A DNA stretch of 64,000 nt, taken from positions 7,991,001 to 8,055,000 of the forward strand of contig WPIO01000010.1 of the NCBI GenBank assembly GCA_009760855.2, given 5' to 3'. Position 1 is the first letter of the stretch. Every line of letters begins with the position of its first letter. The translations under genes and the position numbers were made by a program. The notes under the pieces are model-generated. The model was not told where the DNA came from. It ran no database searches and saw only the letters and a program-made list of their open reading frames with translations. Source of the DNA: Cristatella mucedo (lineage: Eukaryota > Bryozoa > Phylactolaemata > Cristatellidae). Shown piece by piece: positions 23,666 to 34,479 of this stretch.

Positions 23666-24006
23666 TATTAAGTCTGCACTCGAAGTTACAGCTGCAGTTA
23701 GCAGTGCAGACTTACTTTTGTGCGACTCCAAGATCATAAACCTGCGCCCACTCGTATGCAGTGGTGAACGGCATGTGCATATGCACGATTTTTCTGGGTA
23801 CAGACCTCACCCAATACGTTAGTAGTTCGAATATATACTAGAGCAGGTATACCGAGGCAGGGCAAAAATTAATCCGGAAATGCCGATTGCGCTCGATGGC
23901 AGACAGCATTGCAGGGACAGCAGTCATCGCTTCGGTGGCTGAGGAGTGTAGCGAGATCTACGTGAGAAGCTCCACCGAACGCCCAACCTTTTTGGCGGAT
24001 ACTCAC

Positions 24007-24088
24007 TCTTTAGAAGTGGTGGACACAAAGCTGATGGTGTGCGACTCTTCATTCACCAAATACAAGTTGTGACCGTCCGCTGCAATGG
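24007..24088 (-). CDS. PDE10A: PDE10A-like exon: GAF-A, first strands
   Basis: The 82-base exon encodes IAADGHNLYLVNEESHTISF followed by VSTTSK. It aligns with the '[20 protein letters not shown]' part of PDE10A GAF-A, where the ADG-x-x-LY core is shared. The acceptor is ttttttgcag and the donor is AAAGA then gtgagtat. A second possible acceptor eight bases further in keeps the same frame. It enters with two bases and leaves in phase 2, joining exactly to the exon at 19.3 kb to give a Glu codon. The preceding exon, with the beginning of GAF-A, was not found. Confidence 0.85.
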
Positions 24089-24888
24089 CTGCAAAAAATG
24101 GTTGGGCGTTGGCGGCGCGAGCATTAGCTCCTCCCCCTGCACGAAGATGATGCTCCCACAGGGAAGTGCATGCAGATAACGGTGCTCTGCCGTGCAGCGC
24201 ACTCTAGGGCGCGCTCGCATGCACTCGCGCCCTTCAGTAGCCGGCAGCGCTGTGGCCGGGACCTCGATGCAGTCGCACAGGCGCATGCGAGGTCGACAGA
24301 GGCATCTCGGAATGCTGTGTCGGTGCCTAGCGATGAATGAGAGTTCCTCTCCGCTTGAGGCGAGTGCAGGAACGCAGTGCCAGGATGCCACGGCATGCAC
24401 GCGAGCTCATCATAGTCGATCTGCAGTGGACGCCTCGCCGGCTGCGCAGCGGGCGGCAGAGGTGCCGCGTTGATGGCAAGCTATGCAGCCACGCTTGTAT
24501 CAACAAAACAGCACGATAAAGGAGGGTCCCCACCGACATGAGGACGAGACTCCCCCCTCACTCACTCACTCCGCCGCAGGTGCGTGTCATTTTGCAGCAG
24601 TCCTGGGACCGAATGACGATCCCTTTGGGCTGCTCTGGCGATATTTAAACGGCAGCGTGGGAGAGCGGCCAGATTATGACTGTCATAATATTGTTTGTGG
24701 CTCCAGAATTATAACGGCTTGCAACCGGTTATGCGATAGTCTATGGTTAGGCTGCATCGATGCCAAAGTCGTTTAACAGTCCAGACAAGCTGCAGGCGCT
24801 GAGCCCTGCACTCCAGCTGGCAGTTCAGTGTAGCCCTGGGCAGAAAAGGAGAGATGTCGAGTGCTATGGTTGATTCTGGACACCTGTA

Positions 24889-24906
24889 ACCCCCCCCCCC
24901 CCCCCC
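24889..24906. repeat. poly-C run
   Basis: About 16-17 consecutive C; likely variable in length. Confidence 0.9.
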
Positions 24907-24909
24907 GTC

Positions 24910-26440
24910 GCTGTCAAATAGACTTCTATATGCTATAGGTGTGGACTGGTGATCACAAGATATTGGGCGCTCTTTGTTGCCTCCATGTTTCCGCTACTGC
25001 CGGCTTACCTGTGTGCATTGGTGCTGCATCCGCAACTCGCTAGCCACGGTTCAAAGGTTCAGGACTTTGCAAGCGTTGGCTAGGACTAGCACTGTTACGA
25101 GCACCCGCATTTGTAGCCTAGTTCTGTCCGAGCATGGAGGGAGGCTATGAATGTGAGAGGTACCTAAACCAGACAGCAGCACACTATTACAAGGCCGCAG
25201 GCAGCGGGAGAGTGACCTGCTGCATTAGTGAAGGCAGCTCTTGGACACTTTTATCGATGCCTTGTCATAGTGTGGCACTAGCAGTGCCCTACTGCCTGCC
25301 GCACACCGGCTGGCACACGCGAGGGCGTGGCCATGATTAGGGCTGAGTCAGATCTAGCTTAGCCAGGGGCAGCCAATCGTAGGAGAGGTGAACAGGACTG
25401 TGGGTGGAATGCCGTCTGATTCAGCTATTTTATGTTTGCATGTTCCCAGCGGAGGCGGCACCCACTTCCCCTTATCCTGGCACCTATGAGCACATCTGAA
25501 TGAGGCGCCTCGGGCCCATTTGAGAGTGCAAGCACAGTGGTCAGCAGAAGGCCAGATGTTGCACTGCTGTTGGCTGGGCTAAAATTTCGCTCGTGCCAAC
25601 TTCACCACAACACGCACTGGCCTCACACACCACTTAAAACTCCGAGCGAGTGATTCCCTATTTCTCGGGTTTTGTTTTTGGTCGTTCAGGCCCTTGGGCG
25701 TGCAGACTGTGCGTGGGCACGAATCTCATGACACCAGTCAGAAAGGCTGCTTCTGAGACGAGAGACAGCAGCAGCAGCAGGCGGCAGACAGCTTGCTTGC
25801 TCGGCACGATGCTGGCCGTTGCTGTGGGCAACCCAGCGCCAGGTCGCCCTGTCTGCTGGAGTGCCTTGGTCTACAACTTTCTCTCATGAATGTGGGAGCT
25901 TCCGGGCAGCAGCTAGTATTAGGCTGCATTAGTAATGGACTGTCAACGAACTGCAGCTGCTTTATAGCATGTCCATAGGTTGCAGGATGGAGAGCAGCAG
26001 CAGGTGACCGGTCGCTAACCTGCACCTAACTGCATGCAGCTCAGCTGGAGCTGCAGGAGGTGCATAGTAACACTCAGCCGGCTGCTGCAGAAGAAGAAAA
26101 TGAGCACCTTGCACCTTCCCTTGCCAGCAACCACGAGTGAGGCTCTAGTCAATATGGTCGCTTGACTGACCGACAGGCAGGCAGGCAGGCGCTGGTAGAA
26201 AGAGTGTGTCACCAGTGTAAGCCTGATCCTGAAAGGTGTAATAAGCAGTCGTTTCTGCCAGTTGTCTCCCCTCATTGGGGAGAGGGTCCATTGCTGGAGG
26301 GGGGGGTTCTTCTGCTCACAAAGTATAATCAGTCGTCAAATAGGCCCAGAGTAGGCTAGGCAAGATTGACTCGGTGCAAGGTCGGATGCCAGTGGGGAGC
26401 AGGCAGGACGATACTCTTCGAACTGCTCAATCCAGAGCAA
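24910..26440. other. intron; no feature recognised
   Basis: No exon of the missing GAF-A start could be found here on the minus strand, and no relative of the window's repeats. Confidence 0.4.
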
Positions 26441-26443
26441 GGC

Positions 26444-26730
26444 TTTCTTACGCGACGACAACTACTCTCCAACTGCCGACTATGGCACATCTTTTTCAGC
26501 GGTCCTGAGCTGCTACTTCTATGCTACTCACTACCTCAACTGCTCTCCTGACTCTGCTATGCTTCCCACTTTCTCCTTGTTGCGTGAGACGAAGTCTGTT
26601 GGCTACCGAATGCGTACCGAAAGCCGCTTAGGCTGTGAGTGCACTATACAAAACTCTCTCCTGCATAACACCCACATGGTTTTTATGACTTTGTGGAGTT
26701 ACTGACGGAGATACGTTACATTACATTACA
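26444..26730 (+). mobile_element. LINE family 1 3' end with (TTACA)n tail
   Basis: It begins inside the 'LRNDNYSP' codons (cttacgcgacgacaactact) and runs to 'gagttactgacggagatac' followed by gttacattacattaca. The pentamer tail marks a complete 3' end; the 5' end is truncated. Confidence 0.9.
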
Positions 26731-27447
26731 AGGCAGAAAGCAGGCAGCAACAAGCACGGCCGGCTTGTTGGCAGATCGGTAGCGCAGCCAGCCCTCCCCC
26801 TGCAGCAGCGAGGGCTACAGAGAGCCACAGACCTATTGCTACTGACGATGCCAATTCTTCCATAAGGCGTATTTGATTGGTCTTCTCCTGCATGTTCTTA
26901 ATCAACTTCTGTATATGCTGCCGTTTGTCTTTACCCTACAAACGTTACAAAGTAGAGATGAAACCGCCAGAAAGCCTGTTCCAAGAATTACCAGAAAGGT
27001 CAGACAGAGCTAGAAAGCTGCTTTAGACGTCACGAATATTCAAGCAGTTGCCAGAAAAGAGCTTCTAAGACCGACTTGTTGTGCAAACTGTGCAAGAAGA
27101 TATACCGACATCATTAGTGCACACCGACTCCAAAATAATGTTCTGCACATGCCTAAGGAGGGTGCCCTGTGTTTATGCCTACAGAATAAAAAATAAGCAC
27201 AGCTATGATGGCAGACCCCACACGGGTAGTTTTTAATGGGGTCACAGGAGAGCCGCATGGTCATTGGCCTGCCATGCGCTTCGTGCACAGCACCAGCACC
27301 TGCTCACGAATAATTCCAAGCACGACGAATTGGTCAGCTTTTGTATTGCCCACAAAGCCTGACCTTCCCGAATGACCTAGACATTAGTTTCATGCTTCTG
27401 TAGTTCATATAGGCTGACACACACTTACACATGCATGCAGTTCATGC

Positions 27448-27834
27448 ACTGACCCACAAGGCCTGCCACGGCTGGGCTCCTTTATACCTAGCTGAACTGC
27501 TGCACCAGCTTCAGTCTCCTCGAACCCTCAGGTCATGTCTGGACAATACAATAGCTGTTCCATTCCTCAGCTTAAAGATCGTCGGAGGCTGAAGCTTTTG
27601 CTCTGCCGGTGCTAGACTGTGGAACTCCCTTCCACAATTCTTACGCAACGACAACTACTCTCCTGCTGCCGACTATGGCACACAGCTATGCTTCTCACTT
27701 TTTCTTTGGTTCGTGAGATGAAGCCTGTTGGTCACCGAATACCAAAAGCCACTTAGGCTTTGAGAGAGCTAAACAAAACTCTCCAGCGTAACTTCCACGT
27801 AGCCTTTGTGGCTTTGTGGAATTACAGACGGAAG
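27448..27834 (+). mobile_element. LINE family 1 3' fragment with internal deletion
   Basis: 'HGLAPLYLAELLHQLQSPRT'-like frames, then a copy of the GPRLWNSLP region (gctagactgtggaactccct) and the 3' end with 'ctttgtggaattacagacgg'. About 50 bases around 27680 are missing relative to the 26.5-kb copy. Confidence 0.85.
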
Positions 27835-27835
27835 G

Positions 27836-27990
27836 TGGACGCACACACACGTGCAAGCACGAGCACATGAATGCCACACGTACATACATGCATGCACGTG
27901 CACTCACACTCATGCATATGTGCTCGCATGCACATATGTATGCCATATGCATGCAAACCCGCACGTACAAGCGTCTGCACGTACATAGTC
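27836..27990. repeat. imperfect CA/CATG-rich repeat
   Basis: Degenerate cacacg/catgca units directly after the LINE 3' end. Confidence 0.85.
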
Positions 27991-27999
27991 TGTTTCAAA

Positions 28000-30380
28000 A
28001 GGTTTAATGACATAAAATGGCCTGCAATTGATTCGAAGCAGGCCCATTTGAGAGGTTAGACTATGAGCCAAGTGCAAGTGACTGAGATTTTCTGCCACTT
28101 AAGAAGTTGTTTGTTTGCATTTTCGGGCTGCATCATCAAATCCTATTAACCCATGTAAACCATGTTGCTACTGTTCTAGCGTCCCTTTACAATTGGCAGA
28201 ACCACTGGTTTTGATATATCCTCATATTGTCTGTGTAAGCTTTTTGAAGTGAATGAGTTCTCATGCGCATATCTCGTGCATGGAAGGAAACACATTCTAG
28301 TGCATACCTGAGCAAGGCATGCAAATACCTATGCTAATTAGGGTATTTGCCTCAGAGCCAAGCAGGCTCCTATAAACATCCTGCTTGGCCTCCATAACAA
28401 GAGATGTCGCAATTTAGATAGAGGGAGAATGCTTAAAATAGAGAAAGAATGTGGGTCATTAGGTAATTACTGGTAGCTGTGAACAGAGGATGCCTTGCTG
28501 AGCTCAAGTCTGCCTCTTGCCACCATTAAGGCTACACAACCAGATTGCAAGTATGACAAGGATACAGCTAGAAAAGGCAGCCCTTGACGTACAAATAGCA
28601 GCCCAAGCCATTACCAAGCGCCAGAGCTGCTTGTTAGCAGACACAGTTTGCTGGAGACTTGCAAGCACGAAATATATGGGTGAGTCGCCAGAAGTTGGTT
28701 CTAGGTACCTCATACTAAAGTGTGCAAACCCACGTGAACATGGCCACTCGCAGATGCAAACTGTAGTCGGGTCATAGGGCTCACGAGCATGTTTTGTCTT
28801 CTCGGCCAGAGCATGTTAAGAACGCTGGCAAGCAGATATATAAGTCCAATCCGTCTGCCCGGCGCAGTTAGATTTGCATGCAAGTGAGGATTCTGCCATG
28901 CAGCTCTTTACCCGATGAACTGCATCCTTAACCATCCTATATGTTCACAAATATTCTTAAAATTAAAAACTGCGTCTGCTTGGACTCTTATCGTAAGATA
29001 GTTCACTTGGAGGTATGACCCGAAACGTTCATCTAAAGCTACCCAAAGCTGCTTTGTGACTCTACGATCCCGTGGATTTGAATGTGCCTAGCCTAGTAAA
29101 CAGGCCACCAGCCTAATTTATATGCACGGCTCAGGCTGGAAACTTACGCGGCAGCATGCAATGTGCATATGAATTCCCAGAGTAAGCTTTTCCTCAGCTC
29201 CAGCAAAATTGAACCTGACAATTGTTGGAAGCTACTCAACACTGCACTGCACCAAATTGGGGAAGTCCTCTATAATGACCTACATAACATTCAACTAGAC
29301 GTTCTTTCGAGGACAAATCTTGTTTTACTTGTTAAGACTATAAACACATTAAAGTGCAGTGTGCATGTGTGCCTGCACAACTTTTTACTAATCAGTTGCC
29401 GTTGAACATAAGGTTATAGCTGCTGAAGTCGCCTCTTTCGTGCTACAATTTGGAGGGCTCGTGAGTACTTGTGTGAAACTACTGTAATTGTATGGCTGTG
29501 AATAAAAAGGTACGACTAGGCTTTTGTTCCAATCGCAGATAACTTCTGGCTATGACGAAGGACAGCCGGCGCCAAACAGAGAGCGTGACTAGCGTGCCGT
29601 GAACCAGGGACAGACCCCCCAGCTCCAGCTCGGCAGTCTCCAGCAGGTAAGAACTTCAGAGATCGCTTGATGCTAGGTTGCATTGCTTAGCCACGTTGTT
29701 CTAATAGCAATCAGCTCTGTATATCGTTAGCAATAAGTAATTTTTCTAGTCGAAAGTACAAAACCCCCGTCTAGATGATGGGCTATGGTATATTTTAGAA
29801 ATATACTACACCAAGATGGACACAATTCGGTAACTCAAATTCCTGGAAGTGTACAGTCAGCCCCCCCCCCGACTTGGGACGGTTCGACTTACGAAAATTC
29901 AGAGATACGAACTCGGCCATGGTTACATAAAAAATTCGAAAATCAAAATGTACTCAAGAAATCTTTCAAAATCCACATGCTGTCAGTTGATTTGACAATG
30001 CTGCAACCAGTAGCGAGTATTTAAGGGAAGAGGGAATTGGTGATCCTCCAGCAAGATCGTTCAACTCCTCCTCACCCTCCTACAAATAGTAATAAATATA
30101 TAGTATTACAACTACCAGCTTCTATATGTGCCCAAAAATAATCTGCATTATGGTATGTAAATATAATCCTATTTATTTGTTCTTATTTATTTCTTATTTT
30201 TATGTAATTGCACAGAAATGCAATTCGTGTACCTCTGTGTCTTCGTCAGAAGTATATGATAGTAGTAAAATAATGATAAAGATGATATAAGTATATCATA
30301 TATCATTATCGACTTACAAACATTCGACTTACGACAGGTTTTCTGGTCCCCAATCTATTTTGTAAGTTGGGGCCTGACTA

Positions 30381-30417
<37 letters not shown>

Positions 30418-31740
30418 CCGCGCACCAGCGTGTGCTTGTGTGTATGCGTGTGTATATCAGCACATATAATCTCCAATCAGTTACAGAGGATCTTCAAGTA
30501 AACTTTTCTTACAAAAATTTCACAAACTAGTGATAGCATCACTGCTTAAGCATGAAAACTTCTAAATAGAAATTGTAAGGCAGAACTAATTCTGAAGCCA
30601 AAATCAAAATGAGCCAGCAGTCTGTAACGTCCACAGAAGAAAGAAAAACGTGTAAGTTTGACCTCTTTTGCCTTAAAATAACTTAAAAGACCTAAGCTAA
30701 ACATTGTCAAGGAAATTGAAGGTTTTAATGATCAAAGATTGCCACATTGATTGGCACGAATGATTTGAGGGATCAGAGACGTGCAGACCTTTTAGCTTTC
30801 TGGCTTTTGAGGCTGGTGAAATTTTCTGAATACTGAAAGCAGCATTGTAAATTCCACCGTCGTGAACTTTCTTAGCTCCCAGTGGTATTTCGGAGGATGC
30901 AAGGTTAAGCCAACAAGTTCAAAATCCTCTTACGATTTCATTAGCCGACTAACTCAAGGGCAATCTTTTTATGTGCACCCCTCTTTTGTTGCAGTCTGAG
31001 CTTGCCCGGAATGAGGCCATGTCCAAGCACATAAAGCACCGAAACTAAGCAAAGGACATCAGCATTCTGCTTCCATAATAAATCTATGCTGAGAACTTGG
31101 TTAGACAAAGTTGAAGCCCCACGAAATCATAGGCATATCTATTACACTTACAATATTTTGCAGTTTTCTGGCTTCAACCACTTGGTTATATCTTGACTGC
31201 AAGTTGGAAGTTGTCTTTTTATTCATGAAGTTGTGTAAGAACATTGTCATCTCATTTCCATTTTTCATGCAGTTTGTGAAAAAAAATAGATAGCATCAAG
31301 ATCAGGCTAAAAAAAATAACATTGAATCGTTTCTGCTAAAACTGCAGGGGGTGGGCCGAACAGGAATTTTTAACGTCATACGTGGAACCCGTAGAGCCTC
31401 CGAAATATTACCTTGTACACAATGCCTCGTCCGGAAGTGAATTTTCTATGCTGCTTCTGGTAGTCAGCAACACGGGCAACCAACTCAACACCTAGATAGC
31501 AGAGAAGACTGCACTTCTCTTGTACCCACACTCACTATGTAAACGAAAACGTACCCATCGTATATGCACCCCTCGATATTGCTATCACTTATCGAAATGC
31601 AATCCATTTAATTGAAAGTCAGCTATTTATTTTGTTTTTTTAGGGCAAAGCATCATTAATTTATGGGCTGTTCTTTTCTGTGGGCGTTGCACATTACCAG
31701 GCTAGTGGCAAAGCACTTTTTCTTCCCGACCTGGGCCGTT
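28000..31740. other. AT-rich intron sequence; no gene recognised
   Basis: It contains a (TG)n microsatellite at 30389-30416 and a short C run near 29862-29871. No exon or related repeat was recognised elsewhere in it. Confidence 0.4.
30389..30416. repeat. (TG)n microsatellite
   Basis: About fourteen TG units. Confidence 0.95.
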
Positions 31741-31744
31741 GGTC

Positions 31745-31835
31745 CGAGTAAAGGATCGACCACTGCAAGGGGTAGTGATGGTCATGAAGATTCTTCAGCA
31801 ACTATGTAAATAAGGCTGCGAAATCAGCTTCCCTT
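31745..31835 (+). mobile_element. SINE family A body fragment
   Basis: 'aaaggatcgaccactgcaag', 'agtgatggtcatgaagattc' and 'aaggctgcgaaatcagctt' match the family A body in order; the head is lost. Confidence 0.6.
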
Positions 31836-32727
31836 TTTCAAGTTGGTTTCCGTTCAGTATTGGTTTTGTATTACTATTTGGTCGTTACGCAGTTTTGTTT
31901 CGTCTTATTTAGTGTAAACTTGTAGGAACTGATGATTTTGGTTTTGTGCTACGATTTATTCTGCGTTGCATATCAGCTTTACCAGTTATTTTAGCTTGCA
32001 GCTTTGGAGCAGTCTTCTGACTTGGGACACCTGATGGACAGTGGATTGTTGGTTACTCACTGGCCCTTGCTTTATTATGGTGGTATCTGCTCCTGGTTAA
32101 AGTTTACCTTCAAGGCAACGTAGCACCATAAAATTGGATCGCTTTTTGATAGCTGCAAAGGAGCAGCAATGAACAGCAGAGAATGGCACACTGAGTCACC
32201 GACTATTTGCTTGGCATGCAAGCAGAATTAGCTCAGCCGCGGAGGCTGTAGGAGCACCGTTCACCTTGAATGACTAAATATGTCACTGCAGTGCAACTAA
32301 ATGGCACCCTCCAATAAAAAGGCTAGACATCGGCGATAGGAATCAGGAGAATGCTTCGGTCTCTCTCGCGCCGCTCGGTGAGCTGCAGAGCTCCAAGCTG
32401 TCGCGATGGCAAATGCGATGCAATCTCACTCAGGGTAAAGCATCCAGTGCCGTCGAGGGGCGTGAAAGGCATTGCTGCAAGACAGAGCAGATCACTCTCA
32501 GGTCGGCTGCTGGCCACACAGCGAGTGCAGCATCCTGTGCAGCAGGCTTGGGACGCCTCCTCTACTGCCCGCTGACTCGTGCTGTGCCAGCCTTCTGCGC
32601 CCCCCCCCCGAAGCAAACCTGTACAGAGCTACCGAGCTTTTGATATGCCAGTTCTACTAGCACTTCAGAAAGTGCAGAGAGATTGGTAGAGTCCCTACCT
32701 ACCAGAGATGTGTACTGCTCTCACTTC

Positions 32728-33133
32728 TTACACTGATCTGCCACGGCTTGGCTCCTTCAAACTTAACTGAACTGCTGCACCAGTTTCAGCCTCCTTGTGC
32801 CCTCAGGTTCTCTATGGACAGCAGATTAGCTGTTTCGAAGATCATTGAGGACTGAGGCTTTTGCTCTTCAGGTCACCAACTGTGGTCAACTCTTATGCAA
32901 CGAAATCTACTCTTCTGCCACCGACTTGCATGCATGTGTTCTTTCCAGCCGTCCTGGGCTGCTACTTCCATGCTACTAACTTCTTAGACTGCCCTCCCGA
33001 CCCAGCTATGGTGCTCATTTTCTCTTTGCTGCATTCGATAAAGTGTGTTGGCTACCGTATGCACACCAAAAGCTACTTAGGCTTTGATTGTGCCACAAAA
33101 ACGTTTCCAGCCAACACCCGTTTAGTCATTGTG
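32728..33133 (+). mobile_element. LINE family 1 copy, left of nested insertion
   Basis: Frames contain the AELLHQFQ-like (tgaactgctgcaccagtttc) and SVGYRMHTKSYLG-like segments of family 1. It runs to 'gtcattgtgacttt', where a minus-oriented LINE tail interrupts it. Confidence 0.8.
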
Positions 33134-33136
33134 ACT

Positions 33137-33174
<38 letters not shown>

Positions 33175-33336
33175 GCACTTGATAAAGCGCCCTCAGAGAA
33201 CTCAATCTCTTTCTAGATGCTTTACATTTGCTGCAAAGAAAACACGGTCGAATGGTGAGTGGTATCATGCTTGAGAAACAACATGAATAACATGGTTAGG
33301 GGTGACATGCACAAGGTCAGCATGCAAGTGGGCTTT
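33134..33336 (-). mobile_element. LINE family 2 3' end nested in LINE family 1
   Basis: In plus-strand order it reads (aat)n at 33138-33173, 'cgcacttgataaagcgccct', 'cagagaactcaatctctttc', 'gctttacatttgctgcaaag' and 'gaatggtgagtggtatcatg'. This is the reverse of a family 2 3' end and matches 59.76-59.95 kb. Confidence 0.82.
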
Positions 33337-33370
33337 GTGGAGTTAGAGACAGGGATACATTACATTACAC
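33337..33370 (+). mobile_element. LINE family 1 3' terminus, right of nested insertion
   Basis: 'ggctttgtggagttagagac' then a (ttaca)n-type tail continues the interrupted copy. Confidence 0.8.
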
Positions 33371-33815
33371 CTCATCTCCTTCGGAGTCAAGCATTTTTAT
33401 GGATCTCGGGAGCAGATGCAGAGCCATTTCCTGACGGCAGCAGTAGAAGGACACGTATTGTAGAAATGCGTATTCTGTGGTGAGCACTGGCAACCCAGTT
33501 TGGTGGCCCACGGCATTTCGCAGCTCACAAGCCAACGTTGTTGCATACCAACCACTCTTGCACGAGGTGGTGCAACAGCCAACAGACATCATAGCTCTCA
33601 AGTCTCAGCCCACCCAAAACCAATCAAACATGCCAGTGCCCGATTGACCCTCTGTGATTCTAGGAGGGGGCATGGTTCCCTACAGCACAATGAACAGAGT
33701 CTAGTTAGCTCACTAAGCCCACATGGTTGATCATTGGCTTAAAAAAAAATCAAAATTTGACTGAAGTTTTCCTAAAGTAAAAGTGCACACCCAGTTGAGC
33801 GGATAGCTGAATGCC

Positions 33816-34460
33816 ATGCAGCAAAAGCCTGAAAGGGTGAGGCTAGGCCTGCTATCGGAGGTTCAAACGCTGGCTTGGGTCGGCAAAACTATATGGCTGT
33901 TAGCCTGGGATGCCCTTGGCGTGCTGCGTGTGCACTATTGGTTAGGAGCTACTCGCGCGGTAGCTTTGCATGCGAGCAAAGCAGACTTCTGCCATGCATG
34001 TAAGTGGCTGGATTGCGTGCAGCAATTGCTCCCCGTGCAATCACTTGATGTTCCGATCGTTCACCTGCCGGCAGAGCCACGCTTGCACACTGCATGCACA
34101 CGATCTCAAGAGTTGGGAACCTCGTCGTGCAAGCAACGAAACGAGCCAACTGCTGCAAGCAACCCACCGGCGAGAGTACGAGGTGGCCGACATTTGACAA
34201 GCGACAGTGACCGCAGCAGGGTACTCACTTTGGCCTTGTCGCCAACGGCCGTTGCAGTTGTTGCGCTGCTGTCACTGCAGCCTGCAATCAGCCAGCATAT
34301 CAGGGTAGAATGGACCCATTGGTGTGCCATTAGCGGCAATCAGCTGTGCTCATCAACGTTGACAGCTGGCGGGCAATCTCCGTGCCGCCGGCCGGACTCG
34401 ATGAGCACGGGCAGTGTCGTGGAAGCATTCGCTCCCCTTACACTAGATGAGCCTAGCTAA
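33816..34460 (+). CDS. unrecognised 214-codon open frame
   Basis: It opens with ATG and runs 645 bases without a stop, the longest open frame in the window outside simple repeats. The product is mixed in composition with a hydrophobic patch (LALSPTAVAVVALLSL) and no motif I recognise. It lies antisense to the candidate minus exon at 34229-34281. It may be a chance frame in a GC-rich stretch; I see no splice or promoter signal that supports it. Confidence 0.2.
   Translation: MQQKPERVRLGLLSEVQTLAWVGKTIWLLAWDALGVLRVHYWLGATRAVALHASKADFCHACKWLDCVQQLLPVQSLDVPIVHLPAEPRLHTACTRSQELGTSSCKQRNEPTAASNPPARVRGGRHLTSDSDRSRVLTLALSPTAVAVVALLSLQPAISQHIRVEWTHWCAISGNQLCSSTLTAGGQSPCRRPDSMSTGSVVEAFAPLTLDEPS
34229..34281 (-). 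CDS. PDE10A: PDE10A-like exon candidate: linker after N-terminal region
   Basis: This 53-base exon is predicted from splice signals and phase rather than strong homology. The acceptor is ctgattgcag, the donor is AAA then gtgagtac, and the reading frame enters with two bases, as the 40.1-kb exon requires. It reads through as GCSDSSATTATAVGDKAK and ends in phase 0. The low-complexity Ser/Thr/Ala composition fits the poorly conserved stretch between the N-terminal helices and GAF-A. A 645-base plus-strand open frame overlaps it, so one of the two may be chance. Confidence 0.4.
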
Positions 34461-34479
34461 CAGCAGTGACCCGGTGGGA

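Noticed and set aside
24053-24400. Minus-strand 115-codon frame upstream of the 24.0-kb GAF-A exon as part of that exon
   Set aside because: It is in another frame from the ADGHNLYL exon and lies beyond a strong acceptor; the composition only reflects local GC.
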